Source of the DNA: Jaminaea rosea
Taxonomy: Eukaryota; Basidiomycota; Exobasidiomycetes; Microstromatales
Direction of reading: 5' to 3'
NCBI RefSeq assembly: GCF_003144245.1
Contig: NW_020289978.1
Span: 496,001 to 560,000, forward strand
Length of the DNA: 64,000 nucleotides
Below are positions 51,745 through 61,852 of this stretch, one piece after another (within the stretch, counting starts at the first letter, position 1; each line of letters begins with the position of its first letter). The notes beneath the pieces were generated by a model. It made no database searches. It was not told the origin of the DNA and saw only the letters and a program-made list of their open reading frames with translations. The position numbers and the translations under genes are program-made.

Positions 51745-52578
51745 ATGTCCTCACCAAGCGGCTCTTCTTGGCACTCAACCGCAAGCAACGCTAGCGGCTC
51801 ATCATCGAGTACCACGCCTGAGCCACAGCAACGCCCGCATCCTCCTCACCAGCACAGCCATCCCCACCTCCACCATCAGCGATCAAAGATCCTCGCTCAG
51901 ACACACCCTAGCCAGCAGCAGCAACAACAGCAGCAGCAGCAAGCTCCACCACCTCATGGGTCCCCACGTCGCTCTTCTGTCCCCGCACAAGCCTTCCTAC
52001 CTCCACGCTTCTTTGGGCAGCATCACCACTTCTACCCGCAGACACTCACCAACAGCACCACAGGAGCAGCCGAGGCTTTCCAGCCGGGCAGCAGTCCCAC
52101 GAGGCACAATGCAGGTTGGCAAGCGGGTAATAGCCCAAATATGTCGACAGGGTTCGCAGGATACCACGGCAATGATAGCAACGATAGCAGTGCCGTAGCC
52201 TCTGGAGATGCGCAGGCAGGCAGCGCTCGGACTCAAGGCGGCAACAGCACCGGGTCCAGCGGACGTCGCACCAACTCCTTTGGCTCTGCTCTAGGCAATC
52301 GTCTCGGAGCATTGAGTGCCTTGCGTGGAAGCACACCTTCAGCTCCGCCTGCACCTCCCTCCGAGACGACCCCTTCAGCTCCCACCTCTCCCGCTATGAC
52401 CGCCAAGAGTGCAGCCCCTCCTGCACAGGCCGCTCCACAACCGCAACAGTACGAACGCAGACATATTTGCGTGCCCGACGGTTGTGGCGGTTTCATCACC
52501 GTTGAGGATAGGAAGAGTGCTCCGAGTAGCAGAAGGGGAACTTTCTCTGATGGGAGTGCGGGGGCGAGAGTGGCTTGA
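51745..52578 (+). CDS. Disordered poly-Gln/His protein with a conserved-looking C-terminal motif
   Basis: Single exon, 277 residues, not recognised. It is Ser/His/Pro-rich with a run of ten Gln near residue 57 and Asn/Ser/Gly-rich sequence through the middle. A short block near the C-terminus, RRHICVPDGCGGFITVEDRK at about 240-259, is different in composition and looks constrained, with two Cys and alternating hydrophobics. It is followed by SRRGTFSDGS, a basic-Ser/Thr site of the kinase or 14-3-3 type. No signal peptide or membrane span. Coding is probable from length, start context and composition; function unknown. Confidence 0.65.
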   Translation: MSSPSGSSWHSTASNASGSSSSTTPEPQQRPHPPHQHSHPHLHHQRSKILAQTHPSQQQQQQQQQQAPPPHGSPRRSSVPAQAFLPPRFFGQHHHFYPQTLTNSTTGAAEAFQPGSSPTRHNAGWQAGNSPNMSTGFAGYHGNDSNDSSAVASGDAQAGSARTQGGNSTGSSGRRTNSFGSALGNRLGALSALRGSTPSAPPAPPSETTPSAPTSPAMTAKSAAPPAQAAPQPQQYERRHICVPDGCGGFITVEDRKSAPSSRRGTFSDGSAGARVA

Positions 52579-53556
52579 GCCACAGCAGGTAGAACGAGAC
52601 GGGGCAAGGAGCAAGCAACGCAACCATTCCAGTTGCTCGACGTAGCGCACTCTTTCGCTCGGCTTCGCTGCCCGTCTTCCCTCTCTCTGCGGTGTCTCAA
52701 GTTAAAGTGAGGACGGCATATACCCACGAAGCGGTAACGGTCACCGCAGAGCGTGCTGCTCTGCGCGATATTGCCTCGCCGTACCAACTCGAGCTTCAAC
52801 CCTGTCGTCCTTTCAGCCTTCACTCTTTTTCCGAGCAAGTCAACAACCCTTCGCCGACTACTCTACTCCGCCCTCATCGCTCTCGTTCGTTCCCCATTCG
52901 GTGTCACTTGTATCATATCCCTTTTAGTCGCCTCCGCTTCTCTCCCATCCAGTCTCATTTCAGGTTGCGCGAGCCTCTGACATTCAACTTCGCTTCGGCC
53001 CATGCCCTCCGACAGAGTCATCGCACCCCCCGTCTCAATTACGAATCAGACTCGCCCTTGCTTCACCATCTGGAGATGATCATTCGAGAAAATTGATTTA
53101 CTATCGAAAGCCGAACGTAGCGAGCGGAGGACAGAGACGGCGAGGTGGATTGAGTAGTGACCAAAGCCAGGGAAGGGCGAGCGGTGCTGATGATAGAATA
53201 GGACGAAATTGATAAAGAACAAGAGGGTCAGGCAAGCTTGGAGTTAGGTGCGCGAATGAGGGGAAACAGGGGGATTGATGCAGAATCGGGGTGATGGGAT
53301 GGCGGACAGAAAAAAATCTAGGACGAGACCGTGGTGCGGGTACTTGGCGCGTTGAAATAGGGTGAGCAGGTGTCTGCTGCGGTTCTTCGTGCTTAAAGGA
53401 GCCATGGGAGGTGGATTGGTCTACAGCGCCTTCGAGTAGTGGTGAGTACATCGCAGCAGGAGGAGATTGAGGTTTGCAAGGATTATGTCGTCTCCGTACG
53501 GGGCATGGCGGGGCGTGATGGGCGTTTGCATGGCGATGGTGAGAGCGGCGTGTGTC
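52579..53556. other. Convergent 3' region, no supported gene
   Basis: About 980 bases between the stops of the poly-Gln protein (+) and the Pumilio gene (-). A 134-codon plus-strand ORF (52692-53096) is pyrimidine-rich and shows no domain; it is not annotated. No repeat or RNA gene recognised. Confidence 0.45.
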
Positions 53557-56500
53557 TTAGTACTGCGCAGCTCCGTAAGGCTGAAAGAGAGGTGGCTGGT
53601 GGTGGTGATTCTGACGTGGCTGATGGTGAGCAGGAGCACCAAAGTCATGCTGCTGACGAGGAGGTGGCCCTTGAGCATGAAGGTAGTTGGGCGGAGGTGG
53701 ATGGGGAAGGTGTGAGGGCAGACGATGAGGCGATGGATGCTGATGGGGAGGAGTGTGCGCCTGATACTGCTGGTGGTGGTGAGGCGGAGGTGGTAAGATG
53801 GCTCCGCGCCCAGCTCCTCGTGTATGGTTATGCGTCGGCTGCGGCGATGCCAGAAGGGCTTGAGGAGGTAGACGGTCGTAGCTGCGAGCGGAGCCTGAGC
53901 TACTGTACGGTGGCCTTGCAGAGCTCCCAGCGCCGAGACCACTTCTCTCAGCATCTCCGTATCCGTGGGCATTCAGGTGCGCGTCGGCATCGTAAGCGCG
54001 TCTGGGTCCCGACGATGCCGAGGGACCCTGGACGAACTGCAGACCCAGATCCTCAACGAGCTTACGGTACGCAGGCACACTCGTGTAGTTGTGCTGTAGC
54101 ACGATACGTCGTGTCTGCTCGGCATACTTCTCCCTCCTGTCCGGCTCAAGAGCCGACGAGGACAAGACGCGCGTGACGAATTGGCTGCCATGCACCTTTT
54201 CGCTCAACACCTCTTCGAGGATCCCATCGTGTGCCGAGTTGAAGAGGGCGTCCAGAAGCGAATGCGCCGCTTCTGACTCAAGGCGCTGATTGACGATGCG
54301 GAGCACTGTAAGAGACGCGAGCTTGTGAGTGCAGAGGTGTGCCAGGTGCGGCGTGAAGCGTGGCGAGAGGAGACGGTAGCGCCCTGGCAAATTGGAAGCA
54401 TCGAGGAGCCAATTGAGGAGTAGCGAGCCGTTGGGACTTGTGGCCAAGGGGACAGAGTTGAGCACTACAGCCATGGCGACACGCTTCTTCTGGAGATTTG
54501 TGGCCAGTGGGCTCTCAAGACAGGCCCGCATGCTGCGAGCACCAAAGCGACCTTGGGCAATCTCCCAGCAGCGGTCGACCATGGCGTCAAAGATGAAGTC
54601 GGAGCGACTGCGTAGCTCATCGCCTGCTTCGGGCTCGGCGCCGTAGGGCAGCAGGCATTGCACGACGTAGTTACCAAACTGGTCCAGGAGCAGAGGTGGG
54701 ATGAAAGGACGAAGGTGATGTGCAATGAGCGACCGCTGCTCGGGAGACTGTGCCATGTCCAAGATTTTCTGTGCTGCCCACGTCCCATTCTTGTGTATGC
54801 CCACCGTGGCGAGGCTGGGGGCAACTAACTCAAGCATCCTAGTCTTGATGGGCTCAGAACAGCGCTCGAAGAACTTTTGCACCAACGTGTTGCCGATGTA
54901 GTCTGACGCCAGGTCGACGATGGAGTCGAGGAGGCTGAGGGCGAGGTTGTCGATGTCGACTTGATGACATTGACCTTGCTCAATGAACTTGCGCATGTCT
55001 CGCAGCTTGGCTGTGTCGAAGCGGCGAGAAGCATTGGATTCGCTGACGACTGGGATGCTCGTGTAGTAGGTCGCAGGCGAACGGAACTGGGAGACAACAT
55101 TGAGGTGAGCATCGACGGTGGATTCTGGCTCGCCGTCTGAGAGGTGAACCATGAGCAGTTGCAAGTCCGTCACTGTGGCGCGAGGTTGCAGCTCGGAGGG
55201 AAGAGGGACGCCTCCCTTGTCGCTGCTGGGCACAATGCTGCTACTCGCGCTGAGGCCAGAGTGAGGCGCCGAGCGATGATGAGAGTGAGCCAGTGCTGCC
55301 GTGAGACCGTATGCAGAGGAAGCGGTAACTCCGCTTGTAGCTGGGTCTCCTCGATTTTGTTCGATGTCGTTGAGCTGACCATGAAGCATTTCGGTGACAA
55401 AGTGGCTGCGGTAGCTCTCCAAGTTGCCGGGCTTCATCTGCTGCTCGACCGGCACACCATTGCTGCCTTTGAGATTGTTGAGCTGATCCGTCGCGATCGA
55501 GTATCCCTCGCTGTTCGGCTCGCCTGGGTACGAGCCATCTTCAAGCTTGCTCGGCACTTTGGCGAAGCCAACGCGCACGGCGCCGACCTCTGGACCCAAG
55601 ATGTCGTGGCCATTGAGCAGCTTGCGGGCACGGACGGCGTCGTCGATTCTCTCAAAGTTGACAAAGCCGCAATTTTTGTGTGTAAGGATCCTTGCACTCT
55701 CAACTGGCCCAAACGGCTGAAAGATGCTGAGGAGAGCTGCGGGGCTCGTCGAGCTGGGGATGCTGCCGACCCACAAGGCCCTCGTGGGCGGTGCGTCGTC
55801 TCGCTCACCCGTACCAAGTCCCTGCGGGCTCTGCGCACGAGCTTTGAGATTGGGAGACGACTCGTCAATCTTGCCATAGCCAATCTTGATCGGCGTCGAT
55901 GACTCCGCACAGAGGCCCCTGACACGGCCACCCAATCGGTTCAAGATGTCATCGCGTGCTTGGATAGCATCGGCGACCTCGACGAAGTTGACAAAGCCGC
56001 ACTCCTTGTCGGGCAGCAATCTCATGCTCTCAATTGCGCCGTACTGAGCAAACGCCTGCGTCAGCTTTTGGCCCGTCGTCGAGCTACTTAGGTTGCCGAC
56101 CCACAGGCTCCGCGTAGGCTGTTGCTGCGGCGCCTGCCCGCGGTCTGCCGATGCAGCGGCTGATGCGTGAGCGATTGATGGAGAGAGACGGTGGGAGTGT
56201 GCAGGGCTGGGCGGGCCGGCGCGACTGCTGCTCACATGTCCGCTGGCAGAGTGGCTCGGAGGCAGATTTGGGGGAGTTGGTAGTCGGCCGTCGAAGAAGT
56301 CATGGGCCGCCAAGCTACCTTGACCTCCGCCATACGGCTTTGATGTGGACGCGCCTCTGGCTGCCATTCGGATGAGCTCTTGCTCCGTCCTTGCCCTGCC
56401 GCCGATGCCACCGAGCGCGGCTACTGTGCCTGCACGCAGTCTTGAGGCTGGGAGCCGGTCTGAGTTGGACGGGACGACTTTGACGCCAGCATGAGTAGTA

Positions 56501-57912
56501 GCAGCCGCGGTGAAGGCAGCCGGGTCGAGACCATGCTCGAGCGCGTAGGCATACAGGTCATCGCGAGACACGTACTCATTGTGCAGCGCTGGGTAGGCCG
56601 GGGGCGTCGCGGTACCCGATTGATAGAAGGGCAGTGTTGTGAATTGGTCGGGAGCATCCAAACGCCCCATTGAGATGGCACGAGCCCGCCCAGCAGCGAC
56701 CGCAGCTGCAACGGCGGCTGCCGTCTCTCGAGATGCGGCACTTCCAGATCCGGGGAGCGGTCGATCGTCGCCCATTCGCGCCTGACTTGACGCTGAGGTG
56801 CTCTCTTTTTGGTAAAAGCTCCGCTGCTGAGACTGGGTCGACTGCTGTTGTTGATCCGTAAAGTCGAGGCCGGAGGGCGCGAACGTGCTGCTACGATTCC
56901 TGTTGCCCAGTAGAGCCGTGGGCGATGACCGCCAGTCAGCCGAAGGCACGGCGAGAGTATTAGCTCTGTCTCGACCCGTTGCAAGCAGGGAGTCCAGCGC
57001 ATTGGCAGCTCCAGCATCGCCAGAGCCATCACCGTCTGTGGCCGAGGTATCGTCAAGGCCAAGATAGTCTAGCGTCCTCAATCCCTCCTGGCCCAAGCCC
57101 TCTAGCGACGTCGAGCCTCGCCCGATAGGCTGCCCTGGAGGGTTGGCAATGGTCGCCCCCCGCCCCCTGGAATACTGCTCCCCGGTCGAGGTCAGAGGCA
57201 AGAGCCTCTTGCCGCCCTTGAGCTCGGGCGAGGACCCAGCCCAGGGTGAAAAGATGTTGCTATGAGCAAAGGGGTCCGAGTGGACATTGGAGGCGAGCGA
57301 GTCTGATCGAAGGCGGGAAACTGTGGACGACTCGCTCGGGCTGCCCTCTGAAGCATTCGAGGCTGAAGCTAGGCTTGAGGGTCCGGCATGGAACGCTTGT
57401 CGAGCCAGGTCTGGCAGCCCGTGATTTTGCGACTGTGAGGCATTGCTGGCTGACCTGAGTCGAGAGCCGAGAGGCGTAGCATGTTCGTGAAGTGCATTAG
57501 GTCCCAGAGGGCTGCTCGCGCCTGACCTCCCCTTGGGATCTCTGAGATCGGAGCCAAGCTTGTCTGCGAAGCGTGATCCGGTAAGCGGGTGATGAGAGGA
57601 AGAGGACGGTCCAGGGAGATTGCGGTCCCATGATGAAGGAAGCGTCCCAGCACGAGCGCGTCCTCTGCTTTGCGAGGCCGAATCAGATGGATCGGATGGC
57701 GAGATTACTGCGTTCTTCTGAAACAGATCGCTGAGATGCTCTGAGCTGGGCGTCGCAGAGATGGCGTCGCGAAAGACGGGGGGTCTTCCGACGCCAGACT
57801 CTTTTTGGATTTGTCGAGCGCTGAGGAGCGAGCAAGGGACAGCGTCAGCTCTTTGTCCCTGATTGCTTCTGCGGACTGAGATCACCTCACCGTTTTGAGA
57901 AAAAGGGTCCAG
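53557..57912 (-). CDS. RRM and Pumilio-repeat RNA-binding protein, JSN1/PUF type (5' exon unresolved)
   Basis: The main exon encodes about 1451 residues from 57912 (acceptor CCGCAG, branch-like CTTAAC 23 bases before it) to the stop at 53557. It lacks an ATG at its 5' end, so at least one upstream exon exists. Two RRMs lie at about 600-680 (LWVGNLSSSTTGQKL, ECGFVNFVEVADA) and 710-790 (LWVGSIPSSTSPAAL, NCGFVNFERIDDA). Pumilio repeats span about 965-1340, for example DYIGNTLVQKFFERC, NGTWAAQKILDMA, FGNYVVQCLLPYG and GSQFVTRVLSSS. The C-terminus is His/Gln/Pro-rich. The order RRM then PUF is known from yeast Jsn1/Puf1 and Puf2, which bind mRNAs of membrane and mitochondrial proteins. N-terminal 600 residues are disordered. 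Confidence 0.92.
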   Translation of the reverse strand: MDPFSQNGEVISVRRSNQGQRADAVPCSLLSARQIQKESGVGRPPVFRDAISATPSSEHLSDLFQKNAVISPSDPSDSASQSRGRARAGTLPSSWDRNLPGPSSSSHHPLTGSRFADKLGSDLRDPKGRSGASSPLGPNALHEHATPLGSRLRSASNASQSQNHGLPDLARQAFHAGPSSLASASNASEGSPSESSTVSRLRSDSLASNVHSDPFAHSNIFSPWAGSSPELKGGKRLLPLTSTGEQYSRGRGATIANPPGQPIGRGSTSLEGLGQEGLRTLDYLGLDDTSATDGDGSGDAGAANALDSLLATGRDRANTLAVPSADWRSSPTALLGNRNRSSTFAPSGLDFTDQQQQSTQSQQRSFYQKESTSASSQARMGDDRPLPGSGSAASRETAAAVAAAVAAGRARAISMGRLDAPDQFTTLPFYQSGTATPPAYPALHNEYVSRDDLYAYALEHGLDPAAFTAAATTHAGVKVVPSNSDRLPASRLRAGTVAALGGIGGRARTEQELIRMAARGASTSKPYGGGQGSLAAHDFFDGRLPTPPNLPPSHSASGHVSSSRAGPPSPAHSHRLSPSIAHASAAASADRGQAPQQQPTRSLWVGNLSSSTTGQKLTQAFAQYGAIESMRLLPDKECGFVNFVEVADAIQARDDILNRLGGRVRGLCAESSTPIKIGYGKIDESSPNLKARAQSPQGLGTGERDDAPPTRALWVGSIPSSTSPAALLSIFQPFGPVESARILTHKNCGFVNFERIDDAVRARKLLNGHDILGPEVGAVRVGFAKVPSKLEDGSYPGEPNSEGYSIATDQLNNLKGSNGVPVEQQMKPGNLESYRSHFVTEMLHGQLNDIEQNRGDPATSGVTASSAYGLTAALAHSHHRSAPHSGLSASSSIVPSSDKGGVPLPSELQPRATVTDLQLLMVHLSDGEPESTVDAHLNVVSQFRSPATYYTSIPVVSESNASRRFDTAKLRDMRKFIEQGQCHQVDIDNLALSLLDSIVDLASDYIGNTLVQKFFERCSEPIKTRMLELVAPSLATVGIHKNGTWAAQKILDMAQSPEQRSLIAHHLRPFIPPLLLDQFGNYVVQCLLPYGAEPEAGDELRSRSDFIFDAMVDRCWEIAQGRFGARSMRACLESPLATNLQKKRVAMAVVLNSVPLATSPNGSLLLNWLLDASNLPGRYRLLSPRFTPHLAHLCTHKLASLTVLRIVNQRLESEAAHSLLDALFNSAHDGILEEVLSEKVHGSQFVTRVLSSSALEPDRREKYAEQTRRIVLQHNYTSVPAYRKLVEDLGLQFVQGPSASSGPRRAYDADAHLNAHGYGDAERSGLGAGSSARPPYSSSGSARSYDRLPPQALLASPQPTHNHTRGAGRGAILPPPPHHHQQYQAHTPPHQHPSPHRLPSHLPHPPPPNYLHAQGPPPRQQHDFGAPAHHQPRQNHHHQPPLFQPYGAAQY

Positions 57913-59643
57913 CTGCGGCGGAGAGGCCCGAAGAGGTTAAGGAAGACGCAGGGCCATGCAACTCAGGTTTTGATGCTCGCTGAGTGCCCAAGAGAGCGTC
58001 TGCTGCGGGGAGAACAAGGATACGAGGGTCAGCATACGAAACGAGCGGCTGCGCATGCGCCTATGCGCACCGTTGTGTCGATGATCGTCTGAGTCGAAGC
58101 CCCACAGGGATGAGAATTCGTCGTTTGGCGTCCCCATCCTATCAATTATGCGGCCCAATTGTGATGGCGGCCGGGCTGCAGAGGAGGCTGACTGCTGCTC
58201 CGTTAGCCGGAGCTTGGGAACAGATCACAAGTCAGAGAGGCCGTGGTCGGGTGAGGAAAAGAAGGACGAGGTAGTCGTGGTGGAGAGAGAAGAGGAACCA
58301 AGAGAGGGAAGGACGAGATGATGATGCGAAGTACTGCTGTTCGATGCCGAATGTGACTGGACTCGTTGGTGTTGATTGACCAAAGATCAGAAGAGTGCGC
58401 GGCTAATCTCACACCACCATTGCCCTCGCAATCACCAAGCAGCTCGATGCCTTGGAGGTTCCTGAGCGGAGCGGGATATGGGCGCCGTGCGGGAGGCCGA
58501 CGCAGACGGCGGTGTCGGCGTCAGATGCGGAGGACGACGTGGTGTGCGTACTCGGCGGCAAAGGTGATGAGTGAGTGCGGATCCTCGAATGATTGGGTGC
58601 GGTGGTGATCTTGATCAGATCCTCCGGGTCAGAGCCGCAACGTGGCGTGGTGAGACGAGGGACTGGTGACGACGATTGCGACGACGAAGATGATGTGGAC
58701 GACAGCGAGACAAGGTTCTGCGCGTCCCAGAGGTGAGGTTGATGTGACGACAGGACAGGAGAAGTAGAGGAAAAGGGCTCATGCACCATCGCATCGCCTC
58801 CGACTAGCGCTAGACCCTCTCTTGGCCGCTTCGTCCACCCACCACCCCTTGTCTTGTCTTGTCCCTCTCGCCTCGCCTGCCTCGCCTCCCGCCGCGGCCG
58901 AGATCAGGTTGGCCCAAGCGCGCCCCCGACGCAAAAGGGCAACCACAGGTCGAAGGCCGGCATTTTTCCCTTCGTCGCCGCCCCAATCACATCTCACTCG
59001 GCGTGCATGAAGAGAGGGCAGAGCAGAGCACATCCGTCTCCTCCTCGCAACAGGGCCATTTCATGACCCTACACTAAACCCTGATGCGCAATTCAACCCG
59101 CTTTTCCCATCCACAAGGCTGTCTTGTCTTGCAATCTCTCATCGCACCGACAGACACGGGACCCATATCTCGACGTCCGTGCGACAGCGCGCCAGGACGA
59201 ACGCAGCTCGAGAATTCGAGACAGCGAGACGAGTCAGAACGTTGACTCCCGCCTATAATGAACAACTCGAGCGCCTCTCAAGTCATTCGCAGTTGGAGCC
59301 TCAAGAGAAAGTGTCATGTCTGACGTCGTCTCGAGGAACCGTCGGGTCAATCTCGACATGTCCCCGCTGCGAGGTCACTACAGCCGATCGCTCTGCCCTG
59401 TCCTGTTCAAGCATCGCTCTCGTTATCTCGAGAGGTAGCACAAGGGTCCAGCGGCAGCAGACAGAACGAACTCAGACTGAGTCAAAGGGTTCATTATCGA
59501 GAAGGTGTGGTGTGAACAGCATACAAGGGTTCAAGTAGTACAACAAATGGGATGACGCGACGCCGTACCGGCGGGGCCTGCGAGCTGCCACAAAGGCTAC
59601 ATCTCGGGCCACGGGCCCATCCCCTCGATCATTTCGAAACAAA
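57913..59643. other. Upstream region of the Pumilio gene with possible 5' exon
   Basis: About 1.7 kb between the main Pumilio exon and the 3' end of the SKN1/KRE6 gene. It must contain the first exon or exons and promoter of the Pumilio gene. A minus-strand ORF at 58409-58789 (MVHEPFSSTSPVLS...) has Ser-rich composition like the main protein and ends at a strong GTGAGATT donor. A shorter one at 58158 (MGTPNDEFSSLWGFD) is an alternative. Neither joins convincingly. From 58800 to 59643 I see nothing else. Confidence 0.5.
58399..58789 (-). CDS. Candidate 5' exon of the Pumilio gene (tentative)
   Basis: ATG at 58789, about 127 codons, ending at or near a GTGAGATT donor around 58410 that would leave the last codon incomplete by one base. 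The composition (SSTSSSSSQSSSP, HTTSSSASDADT) matches the disordered N-terminus expected. The acceptor phase would fit the AG at 57890 rather than the one at 57913, which would need an intron of about 520 bases, long for this genome. It may be non-coding. Confidence 0.25.
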
Positions 59644-61852
59644 TCAGCATCCAGTCAGCTTGTTCTTCGGCCACGAGTAAGTGTCCCTGGGGAATACGGT
59701 TAGGTTGCGGTTGAGGTAGAGCTCAGGGTGGCGAGCGATATAGTCTGCCGTCGGGTGATCCGGCGGATCGCAGCTAATGCGGTCAGGTTGGCCGTCTTGC
59801 TGATAGAGGCGAGCATAGTCGACTCGCAAGCGGGCAGGGAAGGTGATAGAGGGCCATCGGATCGTTTGGAAGCCGTTGGACATGCCGAGCTGCGGACGGG
59901 AAGGTAGCGATTAATTCAGTAAAGCGTTCGCAATCGCCCCCATCGCGCGCGCACTCACGTTCATGATGATCGCCATCGGCTCCACTGGGATCAATCGTTG
60001 GCCAATGTCCATCTGTACATCTGGACCGATGGCGGACGCTTGCACCGTCCACGTCGCCTTGCCATCGATGAACCACGTCACGGATCCTTGGCCAGTCCCC
60101 GTCCAGTCCGGGCTGTACTGTACGCCATAAGTGACCGCTCGCGGCGCGTCAGCCAACTCATATGAGTCCGCTGGAATGTTTGAAAGACACGAGACGGCCT
60201 CCTGGTATACGCCTCCCGTGTAGCTGTTAAGCTTGGAAGTCTCCTCGTCGTAGATGGTGATATATCCGGAGCCATTCTTCCACTGGTACGACTCATCGTA
60301 TGGTGCGGTCTGGAGTGACTGACTCGCCTCGCCCACGCCCCCCGCAGTCTGTGCCTCGAGCACGTCCAGCTCTGGCGACGAGCGTCCAACATTGACATTA
60401 GGCCCGGGATGGTCCTCGCCTTCACAAGTGCAGGCACTCGTACGCATTCCTGGAAGATAGCTGAGATGCCGTTTGCCCTACGTACGTGTGGCGATCGTTG
60501 ATGTTGGTCAGCTTAATGTCATTCCCTCACCACCACATGCCATAAGCTCGACTCACATTTGTAGGGTTAAGCACTAGAGGTGGCCCGGTGCCCTCAACAT
60601 TCGTCTGATTCGGCAAGATGCCCGAGTCACAAGAATCGTAGCTGTAAGGCCACATTCCATCAGTCGACCCGGGATAGCCTGGCCTTCCCAAGTTCCCCAT
60701 CGTCCAAAGACCAGGCCAATACCCAGCAGCGTTCGGTGAGCCGGGAAGGATTGCCGCAAATTCCAGGTAGCCGCCTTGAAAACATAACTTGTTCCACGAC
60801 TGCACCATACCGCTGCGGAAGTTGAGATTATGCGTCGCGTCCTCGGTCATGGTTATCTGCAAATAGCCGTCCGTGGTGTTCACGGCCTCGGGAGAGTACC
60901 ACTCCAGGTCTCCTGTTACTCCGTACCAAAGATCGACCGCCTCCCAGAAAGGATCGTCGCCTGGCCAGAAGGTGCGCCCCTCTTGGTTGAATTCGTCCGA
61001 GAAGACGAGGTGATACGACGACCCGTCTATGGGATTGGTCCAAGTCTTGGCTGCCGTCGGCGTATCGTCGTCGATCATCTTGAAGAGGCCTGTCAGCTCT
61101 GGCACTTGCCCGCTACCATTGCTGCCACCTAGATTGAAGCCTCCCATCTTCGACTCTTTGAGGCCCGTAAAGTGCGAGATGATGGGATAGCCGGCAAAGA
61201 GGGCCAATAAGGCGAGGAGCAGCAGGAACATTGTCGTCATGTTAGCAAAGCCTCTGCCGGAGCAGAAGACGAATGCGTTCCTGTCCTTCTTGCCGTCAGG
61301 GTTGTGCAGGTAGTCATCCGGCTCTGCGCCGTCCTTGCCGTAGTAAAGGACATCATCTGGCCCTACCGCGTACGACCGGCCACCGTGAGTCTGGTAGCTC
61401 TTGGAGTCGACTGCGCTGCTCTGGTGGCTGAGGTACGAGACGGTGCTGTTGCTGAAGCGTTTTGAGGCTGACGCCGCCAAGCTAGCTCCTGTAGTCGCGC
61501 TCACCGCAGCGATATTGCCTTGCGGTCGACCCTTTCTCATTCCCATCATGCCAGCGCTGCCCTTGTCAATGTGCGCATACGGTCCGAGATCCTGATTCCC
61601 TCCCTGCCCTTGCAGCCGCCCACTGCTACCGCTACTCCCACCTATCGAGGGTGACGCCGGTCCATCATTGAGTTGGTAGCCGCGAGCTCCTTGCTGCGTA
61701 CCACTGCCGCCATAAGCACCAGCTCCGGCTTTCAAGTAGCCGCCATGGCCATTGCTGCTCGGCGGTCCGCCTGGTGGACCGTACGCTCTCGCTCCGCCGG
61801 GGCCCCTTGCTGCGTACGCCGCGCTTCCGTAGGGCGTCGCAGACGGGGGCAT
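59644..61852 (-). CDS. SKN1/KRE6-type beta-1,6-glucan synthesis protein (GH16)
   Basis: Three exons: 60557-61852, 59959-60477 and 59644-59889, 686 residues. It is a type II membrane protein of the secretory pathway needed for beta-1,6-glucan in the fungal wall. The N-terminal 200 residues are Gly/Ser/Tyr-rich and cytosolic; the membrane span is about 203-224 (TTMFLLLLALLALFAGYPI). The lumenal GH16 domain shows HLVFSDEFNQEGRTFWPGDD, YWPGLWTMGNLGRPGY, the disulfide-rich SACTCEGEDHPGP, and the active-site box ELDVLE with E468, D470 and E473. The C-terminal PERLRVDYARLYQ-like block and YSWPKNKLTGC follow. Two introns lie in the GH16 domain. It cannot be assigned to SKN1 or KRE6 separately. Confidence 0.94.

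Noticed and set aside
52233-52838. 201-codon minus-strand ORF overlapping the poly-Gln gene
   Set aside because: Composition is that of a shadow of the plus-strand gene and it has no recognisable domain.
52692-53096. 134-codon plus ORF in a convergent 3' region
   Set aside because: Pyrimidine-rich sequence with Pro/Ser/His composition and no domain.
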